A program made the position numbers and the translations under genes. This document shows, piece by piece, positions 1 to 5,992 of a stretch of 5,992 nucleotides of DNA (position 1 is its first letter; every line of letters starts with the position of its first letter). The stretch lies in contig CAVDLI010000085.1 of NCBI GenBank assembly GCA_963609725.1, positions 1 through 5,992 on the forward strand. The letters are read 5' to 3'. Under the pieces are notes generated by a model, which saw only the letters and a list, made by a program, of their open reading frames with translations, did no database searches and had not been told where the DNA came from. Origin of the DNA: UBA9732 sp963609725 (GTDB taxonomy: Bacteria; Spirochaetota; Spirochaetia; Sphaerochaetales; Sphaerochaetaceae).

Positions 1-78
1 CATAAAAAGACCTTATACATGTGGTTGTTGCAAAGTTTATGGAGGCAGTTTTGCAAAAACTTCAAAGGAGTTTTTCTT
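1..78 (+). promoter_or_regulatory. glnN leader region, possible -10 box and small overlapping frame
   Basis: This leader precedes glnN. A -10-like TATACA lies at 14-19; any matching -35 would lie outside the window, so the promoter cannot be confirmed. TTGCAAA occurs twice (28-34 and 51-57) with 23-bp spacing, and the second copy lies in the palindrome TTTGCAAA (50-57). A short frame opening at ATG 39 and closing at TGA 93-95 would encode 18 residues and overlaps the glnN start in another frame. It has no convincing ribosome site of its own at ATG 39, although GGAGG (41-45) sits 5 nt before a TTG (51) in that same frame. The glnN frame is open back to ATG 19, but the 20 extra residues do not look like part of the enzyme. 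Confidence 0.25.
64..70 (+). promoter_or_regulatory. Shine-Dalgarno site of glnN that fixes the start
   Basis: AAAGGAG ends 8 nt before ATG 79, which is good spacing. The in-frame ATG at 19 has no comparable site upstream, so 79 is chosen as the start. Confidence 0.8.
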
Positions 79-2181
79 ATGGAATCAGTTGCTGACACAT
101 TTGGATGTAATGTTTTTAATGACAAAACAATGCGTAAATATCTGCCAAAAGATACTTATGAAGCATTAAAAGCAACAATTCGCAAAGGCAAAGACATAGA
201 CATCAATATTGCAAATGTCGTTGCAAATGCAATGAAAGATTGGGCTGTTGAAAATGGCGCAACACATTACACTCACTGGTTTCAGCCTCTTACAGGTGCC
301 ACAGCAGAAAAACATAATAGTTTTATTAATCCATTAAAAGACGGAACAGCAATCATGGAATTTAGTGGGAAAGAACTTGTGTCTGGAGAACCTGATGCAT
401 CATCTTTTCCGTCTGGTGGTCTTAGAGCTACTTTTGAAGCTAGAGGATACACTGCATGGGACCCAACAAGTTTTGCATTTATAAAAGAAGGAACTTTGTG
501 TATTCCAACAGCTTTTTGTTCATTCACAGGTGAAACACTTGATAAAAAAACTCCATTGCTTCGTTCAATGGAACGCCTTAATGACCAATCATTAAGAATA
601 CTTAGACTTTTAGGCAACACAACTGCGTGTAGAGTAAGTCCAACTACAGGCCTTGAACAGGAATATTTTCTTATAGACAAAGATTTATTCTTAAAAAGAA
701 GAGACTTAAAATTTTGTGGAAGAACTGTTTTGGGTGCAAAATCTGTCAAAGGACAGGAACTTGATGATCATTATTTTGGGGCAATAAAGCCAAGAGTTCT
801 TGCTTTTATGCAAGATTTAGACGAGCAACTTTGGAAATTTGGCATAGTTGCAAAAACAAGACACAATGAAGTTGCTCCATCTCAACATGAACTTGCATGT
901 TTGTTTACAACTACAAATCTTTCCATAGACCAAAACCAGCTTGTAATGGAAGAAATGAAAAAAATTGCAAATAAACACAATTTAGCATGTCTTTTACATG
1001 AAAAACCATTTGCAGGAATAAATGGCTCAGGTAAACATAATAACTGGTCTTTATGTACAGATACAGGAATTAACCTTTTAGAGCCAGGGGAGTCGCCATC
1101 TGAAAATGCTCAATTCTTATTATTTTTAACAGCCTTAATTGAAGCTGTTGATAAATATCAAGATTTAATACGCGTTTCTGTTGCAAGTGCTTCCAACGAC
1201 CATAGACTAGGAGCTGATGAAGCTCCTCCCGCAATTGTTAGTGTTTTCTTGGGTGATGAGCTTTCAGACATTCTTGAAAATATTGCAAAAGGAACAGTCG
1301 CCAGCGCAAGAGAGAGAAATAAAATGGTTCTTGGCGTTCATGTTCTTCCTGATTTTCCACGGGATGCAACAGACCGCAATAGAACAAGTCCAATTGCATT
1401 TACAGGTAACAAGTTTGAACTTCGTATGCTTGGTTCTTCATTTAATGCTGCAGGTCCTAATATTGTGTTGAATACAGCTTTAGCAAGTGTCTTGGATTTG
1501 TATGCAACATATTTAGAGAATGAGATTTCTAATGGAAACAACCTTGATGAAGCTTTAACTTCATTAGTTGGCCTCTCATATAGAGAACATTGCCGTGTTG
1601 TTTTCAATGGCAATAACTATGCTCCGGAATGGAAAGAAGAGGCAAAAAAACGTGGTCTGTTAAATCTTCAAACTACGGTTGATGCTGTATGTGCTTTTTC
1701 TAATCCTACAAATATTGAATTATTTGAGAAATACGGAATTTTCACAAAATCAGAACTTGAGAGCCGTAAAGAAATTGTTCTTGAATGTTATAACAAGACT
1801 GTAAATATTGAAGCTTTAACAATGTTAGATATGGTAAGAACCCAGGTGATACCAGCTGTATCTTCATACAGTGGAGATTATGCTGCAAGTTCTTTACAAA
1901 GAAAAAATCTTTGCCCAAGTTTAGATAATTCAAACGATGTTTCATTTATCAATCATTTGAACACATTGCTTGAGAGTTTGCATATTGAAAGTGAAAATCT
2001 TGAGAAAACTATAAATTTGGCATCTTCCAATTCAAATGTCATGGAGAGAGGATTCGCTATTAAAGAAAATGTAATACCTTGTATGCAGGCTCTTAGAAGT
2101 ATCTCAGATGAAGCAGAGTCTCTTATTGGAAGTGCTTATTGGCCATTTCCAACTTATGGAGAACTTTTGTTCAGCACTTGA
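79..2181 (+). CDS. glnN: Type III glutamine synthetase (GlnN)
   Basis: This gene encodes a cytoplasmic glutamine synthetase of the large GSIII class, which makes glutamine from glutamate, ammonia and ATP. The 700-residue length fits GSIII (about 700-730), not the roughly 450 residues of GSI. Class motifs appear in order: FPSGGLRATFEARG (110-123) and the following TAWDP in the GSIII N-terminal part; GLEQEYFLID (191-200), with E193 and E195 the likely metal ligands; KTRHNEVAPSQHE (259-271); GSGKHNNWS (316-324), which binds substrate and nucleotide; and NRTSPIAFTGNKFE (434-447) with the nucleotide/phosphate-handling arginine R435. The last 140 or so residues form the helical GSIII tail. No frameshift is seen. 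Known GSIII enzymes form two stacked hexameric rings. The gene stands alone, with no PII or glnR-like gene in view, and its last 11 bp overlap the convergent ligase gene. Family assignment is firm; the metal and substrate roles are inferred from homology. Confidence 0.96.
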   Translation: MESVADTFGCNVFNDKTMRKYLPKDTYEALKATIRKGKDIDINIANVVANAMKDWAVENGATHYTHWFQPLTGATAEKHNSFINPLKDGTAIMEFSGKELVSGEPDASSFPSGGLRATFEARGYTAWDPTSFAFIKEGTLCIPTAFCSFTGETLDKKTPLLRSMERLNDQSLRILRLLGNTTACRVSPTTGLEQEYFLIDKDLFLKRRDLKFCGRTVLGAKSVKGQELDDHYFGAIKPRVLAFMQDLDEQLWKFGIVAKTRHNEVAPSQHELACLFTTTNLSIDQNQLVMEEMKKIANKHNLACLLHEKPFAGINGSGKHNNWSLCTDTGINLLEPGESPSENAQFLLFLTALIEAVDKYQDLIRVSVASASNDHRLGADEAPPAIVSVFLGDELSDILENIAKGTVASARERNKMVLGVHVLPDFPRDATDRNRTSPIAFTGNKFELRMLGSSFNAAGPNIVLNTALASVLDLYATYLENEISNGNNLDEALTSLVGLSYREHCRVVFNGNNYAPEWKEEAKKRGLLNLQTTVDAVCAFSNPTNIELFEKYGIFTKSELESRKEIVLECYNKTVNIEALTMLDMVRTQVIPAVSSYSGDYAASSLQRKNLCPSLDNSNDVSFINHLNTLLESLHIESENLEKTINLASSNSNVMERGFAIKENVIPCMQALRSISDEAESLIGSAYWPFPTYGELLFST

Positions 2182-3913
2182 GTTTTGAATTTTCTTCTTT
2201 TTCAAGAACTGTATAAGCTATCTTTCCTACTAATGTTTTTGGAAGCTGGTCTCTAAACTCAATATCGTAAGGCATAGCATATTTTGCAATTCTTTCACGG
2301 CAATGGTTTAGTATTTTCTCTTTAAGTTCATCTGATGGTACAATACCAGGTGCAAGTTGTACAAAAGCTTTGACTTTTTGTATTTTGTAAGGATCTGGTA
2401 CACCAATAGCACAGCTTAAGTTTACTTCATCCATAGAATCTATAATGTTTTCAATTTGTGAAGGATAAACGTTGTATCCGCTTGTAACAATCATGCGCTT
2501 GATACGCTGCTTGAAGTAGATAAAGCCGTCTTCATCCATCATTCCAAGATCTCCAGTATGAAGATAAGTATAACCGTCTTCGTGAAGTCTTAGTGTAGAT
2601 TTATTTTCTGCTTCATGATTAATATAACCCATCATGACAGATGGCCCTCTAAGGCATATTTCTCCATCCTGACCATATGGTAATTTCTCTGTAGTTCCTG
2701 GATTACAAATAACATAATAAGTATCAGGGTAGGGAAGTCCAATAGAACCTTCTTTTTCTTTGTTGTAAGGAGTAAGACAACTTGCTGTAACACATTCAGT
2801 TGTTCCATAACCCTCTCTAACACGTACAGTTGCACCATGGTCTGCGAGGAATTTATCAAGTTTCTTTTTTAATTCAATAGAAAGAGAATCTCCGCCAGAG
2901 AAAACACCCATGAGACAAGAAAGATCTACATTTTCCATTGCTTGGTTACGAGTAATTCCTTCATACAATGTTGGTACACCTGCTATGTAATTTGGTTTTG
3001 CTGTTTTGAGCAAATTTGAATAACCTTTAACGCTTACTTGGGGAACAAGAACACTGCGCCCACCCCAGAACATCATAGTATGAACACAAACTCCAAGACC
3101 AAATCCATGAAACATTGGCATTGCAGCAAGCATTGTCTTTCCTTGAATTTGCTTATTGCACATAGTGCCTGTTTGTTTTGCTAATGCATTAAAATTTAAG
3201 TTGCTCAATTTAATGCCTTTTGTTACACCAGTCGTTCCACCTGAGAACAAAATTACAGCTAAATCTTTACCTGTTTTCTTTATAGATGGGTCTACATTGC
3301 ATTTGTTTGCTATTTTAATGAAAGTCTTGTACGTAATAAGACGTTCATCTTCTTGGATTTTTTCAAATTTGCGTTCTTTAAGCAATTTATACGCATTTGA
3401 TTTAACAAAATCCAAAGCATCTGAGACTCTTGCAATTATGATATGCTCTAAGTCAACAAGTGGCATTACTTTCTTTATCTTGTAATAAAACTGGTCAATC
3501 GTAATAATTGTTTTACTTTGGGCTTCTTTAAGATAAAAAGCTATTTCATGAACAGCTGAAAGCGGATGAATCATGCTTGCAATTGCTCCAATACTGTTTA
3601 TTGCATAAAGAGCAACCACTGTTTGTGGCATGTTGGGCATACATACTGTTACAACATCACCTTCTTTTATTCCTAAAGCATGAAAAGCTTTTGCTGCTTT
3701 TTTAATTTGAGGAACTAACTTCTTGTATTTTGTATTGTGTCCCTGAAAAGTCAAAGCAACTTGATTTGGATATTTTTTTGCTGACTCAAATAATGCATCA
3801 CTTATAGAAAAATCTGGATAAGTTAAATGAAATGGAACCTCACCATAACTCTTTAGCCATGGTGCAATATCTAAATTTTCATTGATTTCTGTATTATTTA
3901 CTGAATTATTCAC
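2171..3913 (-). CDS. AMP-forming acyl-CoA ligase (long-chain fatty acid-CoA ligase-like)
   Basis: This 580-residue protein belongs to the ANL superfamily of adenylate-forming enzymes, which activate a carboxylic acid with ATP to acyl-AMP and then normally to acyl-CoA. Seen in order: an N-terminal acyl-ligase start (YP..S..DAL, about 32-41); the phosphate-binding loop FSGGTTGVTKG (223-233); MFHGFG (267-272) near the acyl pocket; YGTTE (369-373); TGD (453-455), whose D455 should bind ribose; the hinge RIKRMI (470-475) followed by SGYNVYPSQIE; and the C-terminal catalytic lysine K564 in LPKTLVGKI. All key residues are present. No membrane segment or signal peptide is evident. The start is GTG, preceded by AGG 6 nt upstream; no in-frame ATG occurs before Met92, so the GTG is preferred. 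The start shares one base with the stop of the upstream E2-like gene (TAGTG), so translation is probably coupled. Substrate is uncertain: a medium- or long-chain fatty acid is likeliest by resemblance, but an aryl or other acid cannot be excluded. Confidence 0.9.
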   Translation of the reverse strand: MNNSVNNTEINENLDIAPWLKSYGEVPFHLTYPDFSISDALFESAKKYPNQVALTFQGHNTKYKKLVPQIKKAAKAFHALGIKEGDVVTVCMPNMPQTVVALYAINSIGAIASMIHPLSAVHEIAFYLKEAQSKTIITIDQFYYKIKKVMPLVDLEHIIIARVSDALDFVKSNAYKLLKERKFEKIQEDERLITYKTFIKIANKCNVDPSIKKTGKDLAVILFSGGTTGVTKGIKLSNLNFNALAKQTGTMCNKQIQGKTMLAAMPMFHGFGLGVCVHTMMFWGGRSVLVPQVSVKGYSNLLKTAKPNYIAGVPTLYEGITRNQAMENVDLSCLMGVFSGGDSLSIELKKKLDKFLADHGATVRVREGYGTTECVTASCLTPYNKEKEGSIGLPYPDTYYVICNPGTTEKLPYGQDGEICLRGPSVMMGYINHEAENKSTLRLHEDGYTYLHTGDLGMMDEDGFIYFKQRIKRMIVTSGYNVYPSQIENIIDSMDEVNLSCAIGVPDPYKIQKVKAFVQLAPGIVPSDELKEKILNHCRERIAKYAMPYDIEFRDQLPKTLVGKIAYTVLEKEENSKLKC

Positions 3914-4824
3914 TATATGCCTGCTTCTTCTCTTAGTTTGTCTAAATCAATTTTTTCATTTGCTGGTTTCAAAAGATATTCAGGTCTAATAAGCAAGGAT
4001 TTGAAAATTTTGATACTGTTTATGTAATAAACGCCATCAGCAATTCTTTCATCAATTGTAAGAGAAAGAGGAAGAAAATCTTTCTCTTCAAAAGAACCGT
4101 CTTCTTTTAGAATTGACTTTTTATATTTTTCTCCAACAATTAAAAACAAAGAATTTGAACCAAAATTAATTAAATGGTGATATTGAGCATTCATCTTTAT
4201 GCTACCTAGATTTGAAACGAAACAAGTTGAAAGATATGGGTCAACATCAGCTAAATCTTTTGGAAGTTTACCTTTTCTATCTAAACTCTTAATGACATTC
4301 ATAACAAGGTTAAAAATAGGACGAGGTAAATGATTTAGTTTATCAACTATTTCTAGCGTAGAATCTTTTGAATTATCACTTTCTCTAATGTGACTGATTT
4401 GCTTAAAAAGTTTATTGTGAATTTGCATAAGAGGGCTTTGTTCAGAAGTCCTATCATACTTTAAGATAACAAGGCCTTCTTCTCCACCATCTACTTTCTT
4501 TTTCTTTACAGTACACGCTATTGAAATTTCTTTTCGTTCATAGTACTTGCCGTTTCTAACAAAATAATTCATCATTTTTCGTTCTTGAAAAGTTCTGAAC
4601 AATGCAGCGCAGACCAAATGGAAAAATGTATATTTGAATTCTGTATCAGAAGAATTGAGCTTTTGTAAGCAACTGTAAATCCCATCCATTGGAATTTCAA
4701 TTGTTGAAACAGCCTCATTTTCTGTTCTTGTGCCCATTATGCTTGTCATAAAAAGGTGCAAAGGATCCAAATCTGTCACAAGATAAGCATCTCTAGTTTC
4801 ACCTTTAAGTTTTTTCTGACTCAT
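3913..4824 (-). CDS. Stand-alone E2-like (CAT-fold) acyltransferase domain protein with altered active site
   Basis: This 303-residue protein resembles the catalytic domain of 2-oxoacid dehydrogenase E2 subunits (chloramphenicol acetyltransferase fold). The N-terminal part (about 18-105) follows the E2 pattern: a PL..FM.S motif, a strand with EIPMD, then a long helix containing HLVCAAL and an N-[YF]-V-like stretch before KEISIACTV. SNLGS (204-208) matches the conserved S/T-N-L/P-G-S loop of E2. Near the end, LSLTIDERIADG (253-264) aligns with the E2 motif LS..DHR..DG, where the histidine is the catalytic base. Here that position is Glu259, while Asp263 and Gly264 are kept. There is no lipoyl domain, no peripheral-subunit-binding domain and no E1 or E3 gene nearby, so it is unlikely to serve in a pyruvate-dehydrogenase-type complex. 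It is first in a two-gene unit with the acyl ligase, which suggests a role in handling an activated acyl group. The fold call is fairly safe; the activity is unknown. Confidence 0.75.
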   Translation of the reverse strand: MSQKKLKGETRDAYLVTDLDPLHLFMTSIMGTRTENEAVSTIEIPMDGIYSCLQKLNSSDTEFKYTFFHLVCAALFRTFQERKMMNYFVRNGKYYERKEISIACTVKKKKVDGGEEGLVILKYDRTSEQSPLMQIHNKLFKQISHIRESDNSKDSTLEIVDKLNHLPRPIFNLVMNVIKSLDRKGKLPKDLADVDPYLSTCFVSNLGSIKMNAQYHHLINFGSNSLFLIVGEKYKKSILKEDGSFEEKDFLPLSLTIDERIADGVYYINSIKIFKSLLIRPEYLLKPANEKIDLDKLREEAGI

Positions 4825-4829
4825 TATAG

Positions 4830-4836
4830 CCGCCTT
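4830..4836 (-). promoter_or_regulatory. Ribosome binding site of the E2-like gene
   Basis: On the minus strand AAGGCGG lies 5 nt before ATG 4824. It supports that start and is stronger than the site before the downstream ligase GTG. Confidence 0.6.
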
Positions 4837-4850
4837 AAAATTTAGCGTTC

Positions 4851-4870
4851 AGAGGCCCTGAAAAACCTCT
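4851..4870 (-). other. Small hairpin in the 5' leader of the E2-like/ligase mRNA
   Basis: AGAGG and CCTCT form a 5-bp inverted repeat around a 10-nt loop, within the roughly 60-nt leader expected from the upstream promoter. It is too weak and lacks a following T-run on the minus strand, so it is not a terminator. Any regulatory role is speculative. Confidence 0.25.
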
Positions 4871-4891
4871 TTAATTAGAATTTGCTCCTTA

Positions 4892-4921
4892 TTTATAACA
4901 TTCTAATGATAAATGGGTCAA
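4892..4921 (-). promoter_or_regulatory. Sigma70-type promoter for the E2-like/ligase operon
   Basis: On the minus strand the -35 box TTGACC (4921-4916) and a -10 box TATAAA (4897-4892) are separated by 18 nt; taking TTATAA instead gives 17 nt. The start of transcription should fall near 4885, leaving a leader of about 60 nt. The -35 lies inside an imperfect palindrome (4916-4928), a position where a bound repressor could block polymerase. This is the best promoter in the window, but it is a prediction from sequence alone. Confidence 0.6.
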
Positions 4922-4928
4922 GTTAACC
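4916..4928. promoter_or_regulatory. Imperfect palindrome over the -35 box (possible operator)
   Basis: GGTCAAGTTAACC has dyad symmetry about position 4922, with five of six arm pairs matching. It covers the -35 of the minus-strand promoter. The same GTTAAC/TTAAC core recurs about 20 bp away in the next dyad. Confidence 0.3.
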
Positions 4929-4934
4929 ATCTTT

Positions 4935-4950
4935 TAGTTATGATTAACTA
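4935..4950. promoter_or_regulatory. Perfect inverted repeat in the divergent region (possible operator)
   Basis: TAGTTA and TAACTA form a perfect 6-bp inverted repeat separated by TGAT. It lies between the two divergent promoters and shares a TTAAC core with the element at 4916-4928. Short AT-rich dyads arise by chance in DNA of this composition, so confidence is low. Confidence 0.3.
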
Positions 4951-4971
4951 TATGTAAAAAGCCTGTAAATT
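4944..4971 (+). promoter_or_regulatory. Weak candidate promoter for exoA
   Basis: TTAACT (4944-4949) and TAAATT (4966-4971) each match four of six consensus bases and are 16 nt apart. Transcription would begin near 4978, just ahead of the exoA ribosome site. A promoter is needed somewhere here because the upstream gene is divergent, but this exact placement is uncertain. Confidence 0.25.
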
Positions 4972-4993
4972 GTGTTATCTTGTGACTATTCTT

Positions 4994-5000
4994 GGAGGAA
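4994..5000 (+). promoter_or_regulatory. Shine-Dalgarno site that fixes the exoA start
   Basis: GGAGGAA lies 7 nt before ATG 5008. The reading frame is open back to GTG 4972, but that start has no ribosome site and would add 12 residues ahead of the conserved first strand, so 5008 is chosen. Confidence 0.8.
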
Positions 5001-5007
5001 AAACATA

Positions 5008-5745
5008 ATGCATTTAGTTTCATGGAATGTAAACGGGCTTAGAGCCATACTTTCAAAAGGCTTTTTGGATTATTTTAACAAAACAAATGCCGATGTTTTT
5101 TGTTTACAAGAAATCAAGCTTTCCAAAGGACAACTTGACTTTGAACCTCAAGGATACAACTGTTATTATAATTATGCTGTTAAAAAAGGTTATTCCGGTA
5201 CAGCTGTTTTTTCAAAAAAACAACCATTGAATGTTGTTTTTGGTAATGATGATGAAGGTAGAGTTTGTACTTTGGAATTTGACGACTATTTTGTTGTCAA
5301 TGTTTATACTCCAAATTCACAAGAAGCTTTAGCGCGTCTTGAATTCAGACTAAATTGGGATGAGCAATTTAAAAACTATGTCAAAGAACTGTCAAAGAAA
5401 AAAACAGTTCTAATTTGTGGAGACATGAATGTGGCACACAAAGAAATAGACATAAAAAATCCAAAAACAAATTTAAGAAATGCAGGTTTTACAATAGAAG
5501 AGAGAGAAAGTTTTGATAAGCTTTTGCAAAGTGGTTTCACAGATACATTTAGAATGTTTTACCCAAATCTAAAAGATGTATATAGCTGGTGGTCTTATAG
5601 ATTTCATTCAAGAGAACGAAATACAGGTTGGAGAATTGATTATTGGCTTGTATCAACAACATCTAAAAATAGAGTAAAGGATGCAGGAATTGATTGCCAA
5701 ATTTTGGGTTCTGATCATGCTCCAGTTTATATAGACTTTGATTAA
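5008..5745 (+). CDS. exoA: Exodeoxyribonuclease III / AP endonuclease (ExoA type)
   Basis: This 245-residue enzyme belongs to the ExoIII/APE1 branch of the endonuclease-exonuclease-phosphatase fold. It should cut DNA 5' of abasic sites in base excision repair and trim blocked 3' ends, using Mg2+. The family's catalytic set is complete: WNVNG with N7; LQEIKL with metal ligand E35; NVYTPN with Y100; GDMNVAH with D139 and N141; the DNA-contact segment YSWWSYR (192-198); GWRIDYWLVS (207-216); and the terminal GSDHAPV with D236 and H237. Length fits the compact bacterial ExoA class (about 250), and YSWWSYR..., GWRIDY is typical of the ExoA (Streptococcus/Bacillus-like) rather than the E. coli XthA subgroup. 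It is divergent from the E2-like gene and is followed after 21 bp by a membrane protein gene with no visible terminator between, so the two may be co-transcribed. The exoA symbol rests on motif resemblance. Confidence 0.95.
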   Translation: MHLVSWNVNGLRAILSKGFLDYFNKTNADVFCLQEIKLSKGQLDFEPQGYNCYYNYAVKKGYSGTAVFSKKQPLNVVFGNDDEGRVCTLEFDDYFVVNVYTPNSQEALARLEFRLNWDEQFKNYVKELSKKKTVLICGDMNVAHKEIDIKNPKTNLRNAGFTIEERESFDKLLQSGFTDTFRMFYPNLKDVYSWWSYRFHSRERNTGWRIDYWLVSTTSKNRVKDAGIDCQILGSDHAPVYIDFD

Positions 5746-5766
5746 GATAAAGTATAAGTTAAGAAT

Positions 5767-5992
5767 ATGATTGGTTTTCTAGTTAAAAAAGTCTTTTTTG
5801 ATATTTGGGATAATTTCATTTCAATTGTCATCATTAATCTAGGATATCTAATTATTGCATCTTTTGTAGTACTTGCTTCATATATTACAAATTATTCTTT
5901 TTTGGGAAGTTATATACTTTTTGGATTTTCTATTTTTCTTTTTAGTTTTTATTCTCTTGGTGTAAGTAGTCTTACATTTAAGTTAAGCCAAT
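5767..5992 (+). CDS. N-terminal part of an integral membrane protein, cut by the window end
   Basis: The first 75 codons of a gene that continues past the window. The start ATG 5767 is the first possible one after an in-frame TAA at 5755-5757; the ribosome site is poor (only a TAAG a few bases upstream). After a short basic and aromatic start (MIGFLVKKVFFDIWDN), two hydrophobic stretches are seen at about residues 17-39 and 44-63, so at least two membrane segments are expected. There is no signal-peptide cleavage site. The layout of an amphipathic start followed by an N-L-x-hydrophobic first helix is reminiscent of YesL/DUF624-like membrane proteins, but this is a weak resemblance and no function is proposed. 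It lies 21 bp after exoA on the same strand and may share its transcript. Confidence 0.7.
   Translation, partial: MIGFLVKKVFFDIWDNFISIVIINLGYLIIASFVVLASYITNYSFLGSYILFGFSIFLFSFYSLGVSSLTFKLSQ

Noticed and set aside
1..20. Possible start of a divergent minus-strand gene (ATG at 3-1 preceded by AAGG)
   Set aside because: Only the start codon would be in the window, so no coding evidence can be given.
282..749. Open frame of 155 codons on the minus strand, antisense to glnN
   Set aside because: It lies wholly inside the strongly conserved GSIII coding region, has no recognisable domain and no ribosome site was apparent; it is a shadow of the real frame.
1217..1945. Three shorter frames overlapping glnN on both strands
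   Set aside because: All are contained in the glnN coding sequence with low-complexity or unlikely translations and no start signals.
2126..2152. TTGGAA/TTCCAA inverted repeat near the end of glnN as a terminator
   Set aside because: The stem is 6 bp with a 15-nt loop, lies within coding sequence before the stop, and has no T-run after it on either strand.
3156..3485. Open frame of 109 codons on the plus strand inside the ligase gene
   Set aside because: It is antisense to the acyl ligase, including its phosphate-binding loop region, and shows no independent protein-like pattern.
4851..4875. AGAGG/CCTCT hairpin followed by TTTAATT as a plus-strand terminator
   Set aside because: No plus-strand gene ends upstream of it; the nearest coding sequence is on the minus strand, and the 5-bp stem is weak.

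Overview
The window is AT-rich (about one third G+C by eye) and holds four complete genes plus the 5' end of a fifth. The genes are tightly packed and look chromosomal. There is no mobile element, phage gene, CRISPR array, tRNA or rRNA. The gene set fits an anaerobic, host-associated bacterium: a type III glutamine synthetase (glnN), a long-chain acyl-CoA-ligase-like enzyme paired with a stand-alone E2-type acyltransferase fold, and an ExoA-type AP endonuclease followed by a small membrane protein. The best guess is a Treponema-like spirochaete, with anaerobic Bacillota as the main alternative. This rests on remembered family resemblance, not on a search.

Layout. Positions 1-78 are the leader of glnN, with a clear Shine-Dalgarno site and a small overlapping reading frame. 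glnN runs + from 79 to 2181. Its end overlaps by 11 bp the end of a convergent two-gene minus-strand unit: an E2-like protein (4824 to 3913) followed by an AMP-forming acyl ligase (3913 to 2171). These two genes share one base at their junction. A 183-bp divergent intergenic region (4825-5007) carries a good sigma70-type promoter for the minus-strand unit, two small dyad-symmetric elements, and a weak candidate promoter for the plus strand. exoA (5008-5745, +) follows, and 21 bp later a membrane protein begins at 5767 and runs off the window.

How they may work together. GlnN assimilates ammonium and ExoA repairs abasic DNA; neither is obviously linked to its neighbours. The minus-strand pair is the most interesting part. 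The ligase should activate a carboxylic acid as acyl-AMP and then acyl-CoA. The co-translated partner has the fold of dihydrolipoamide acyltransferase catalytic domains (chloramphenicol-acetyltransferase superfamily), but it has no lipoyl or E1/E3-binding domain, and a glutamate sits where the catalytic histidine is expected. A ligase plus acyl-transfer or acyl-binding partner is a reasonable inference, but the substrate and acceptor are unknown.

No clear new defence or mobile system is present. The findings are modest and centre on the E2-like/ligase pair and the divergent control region.
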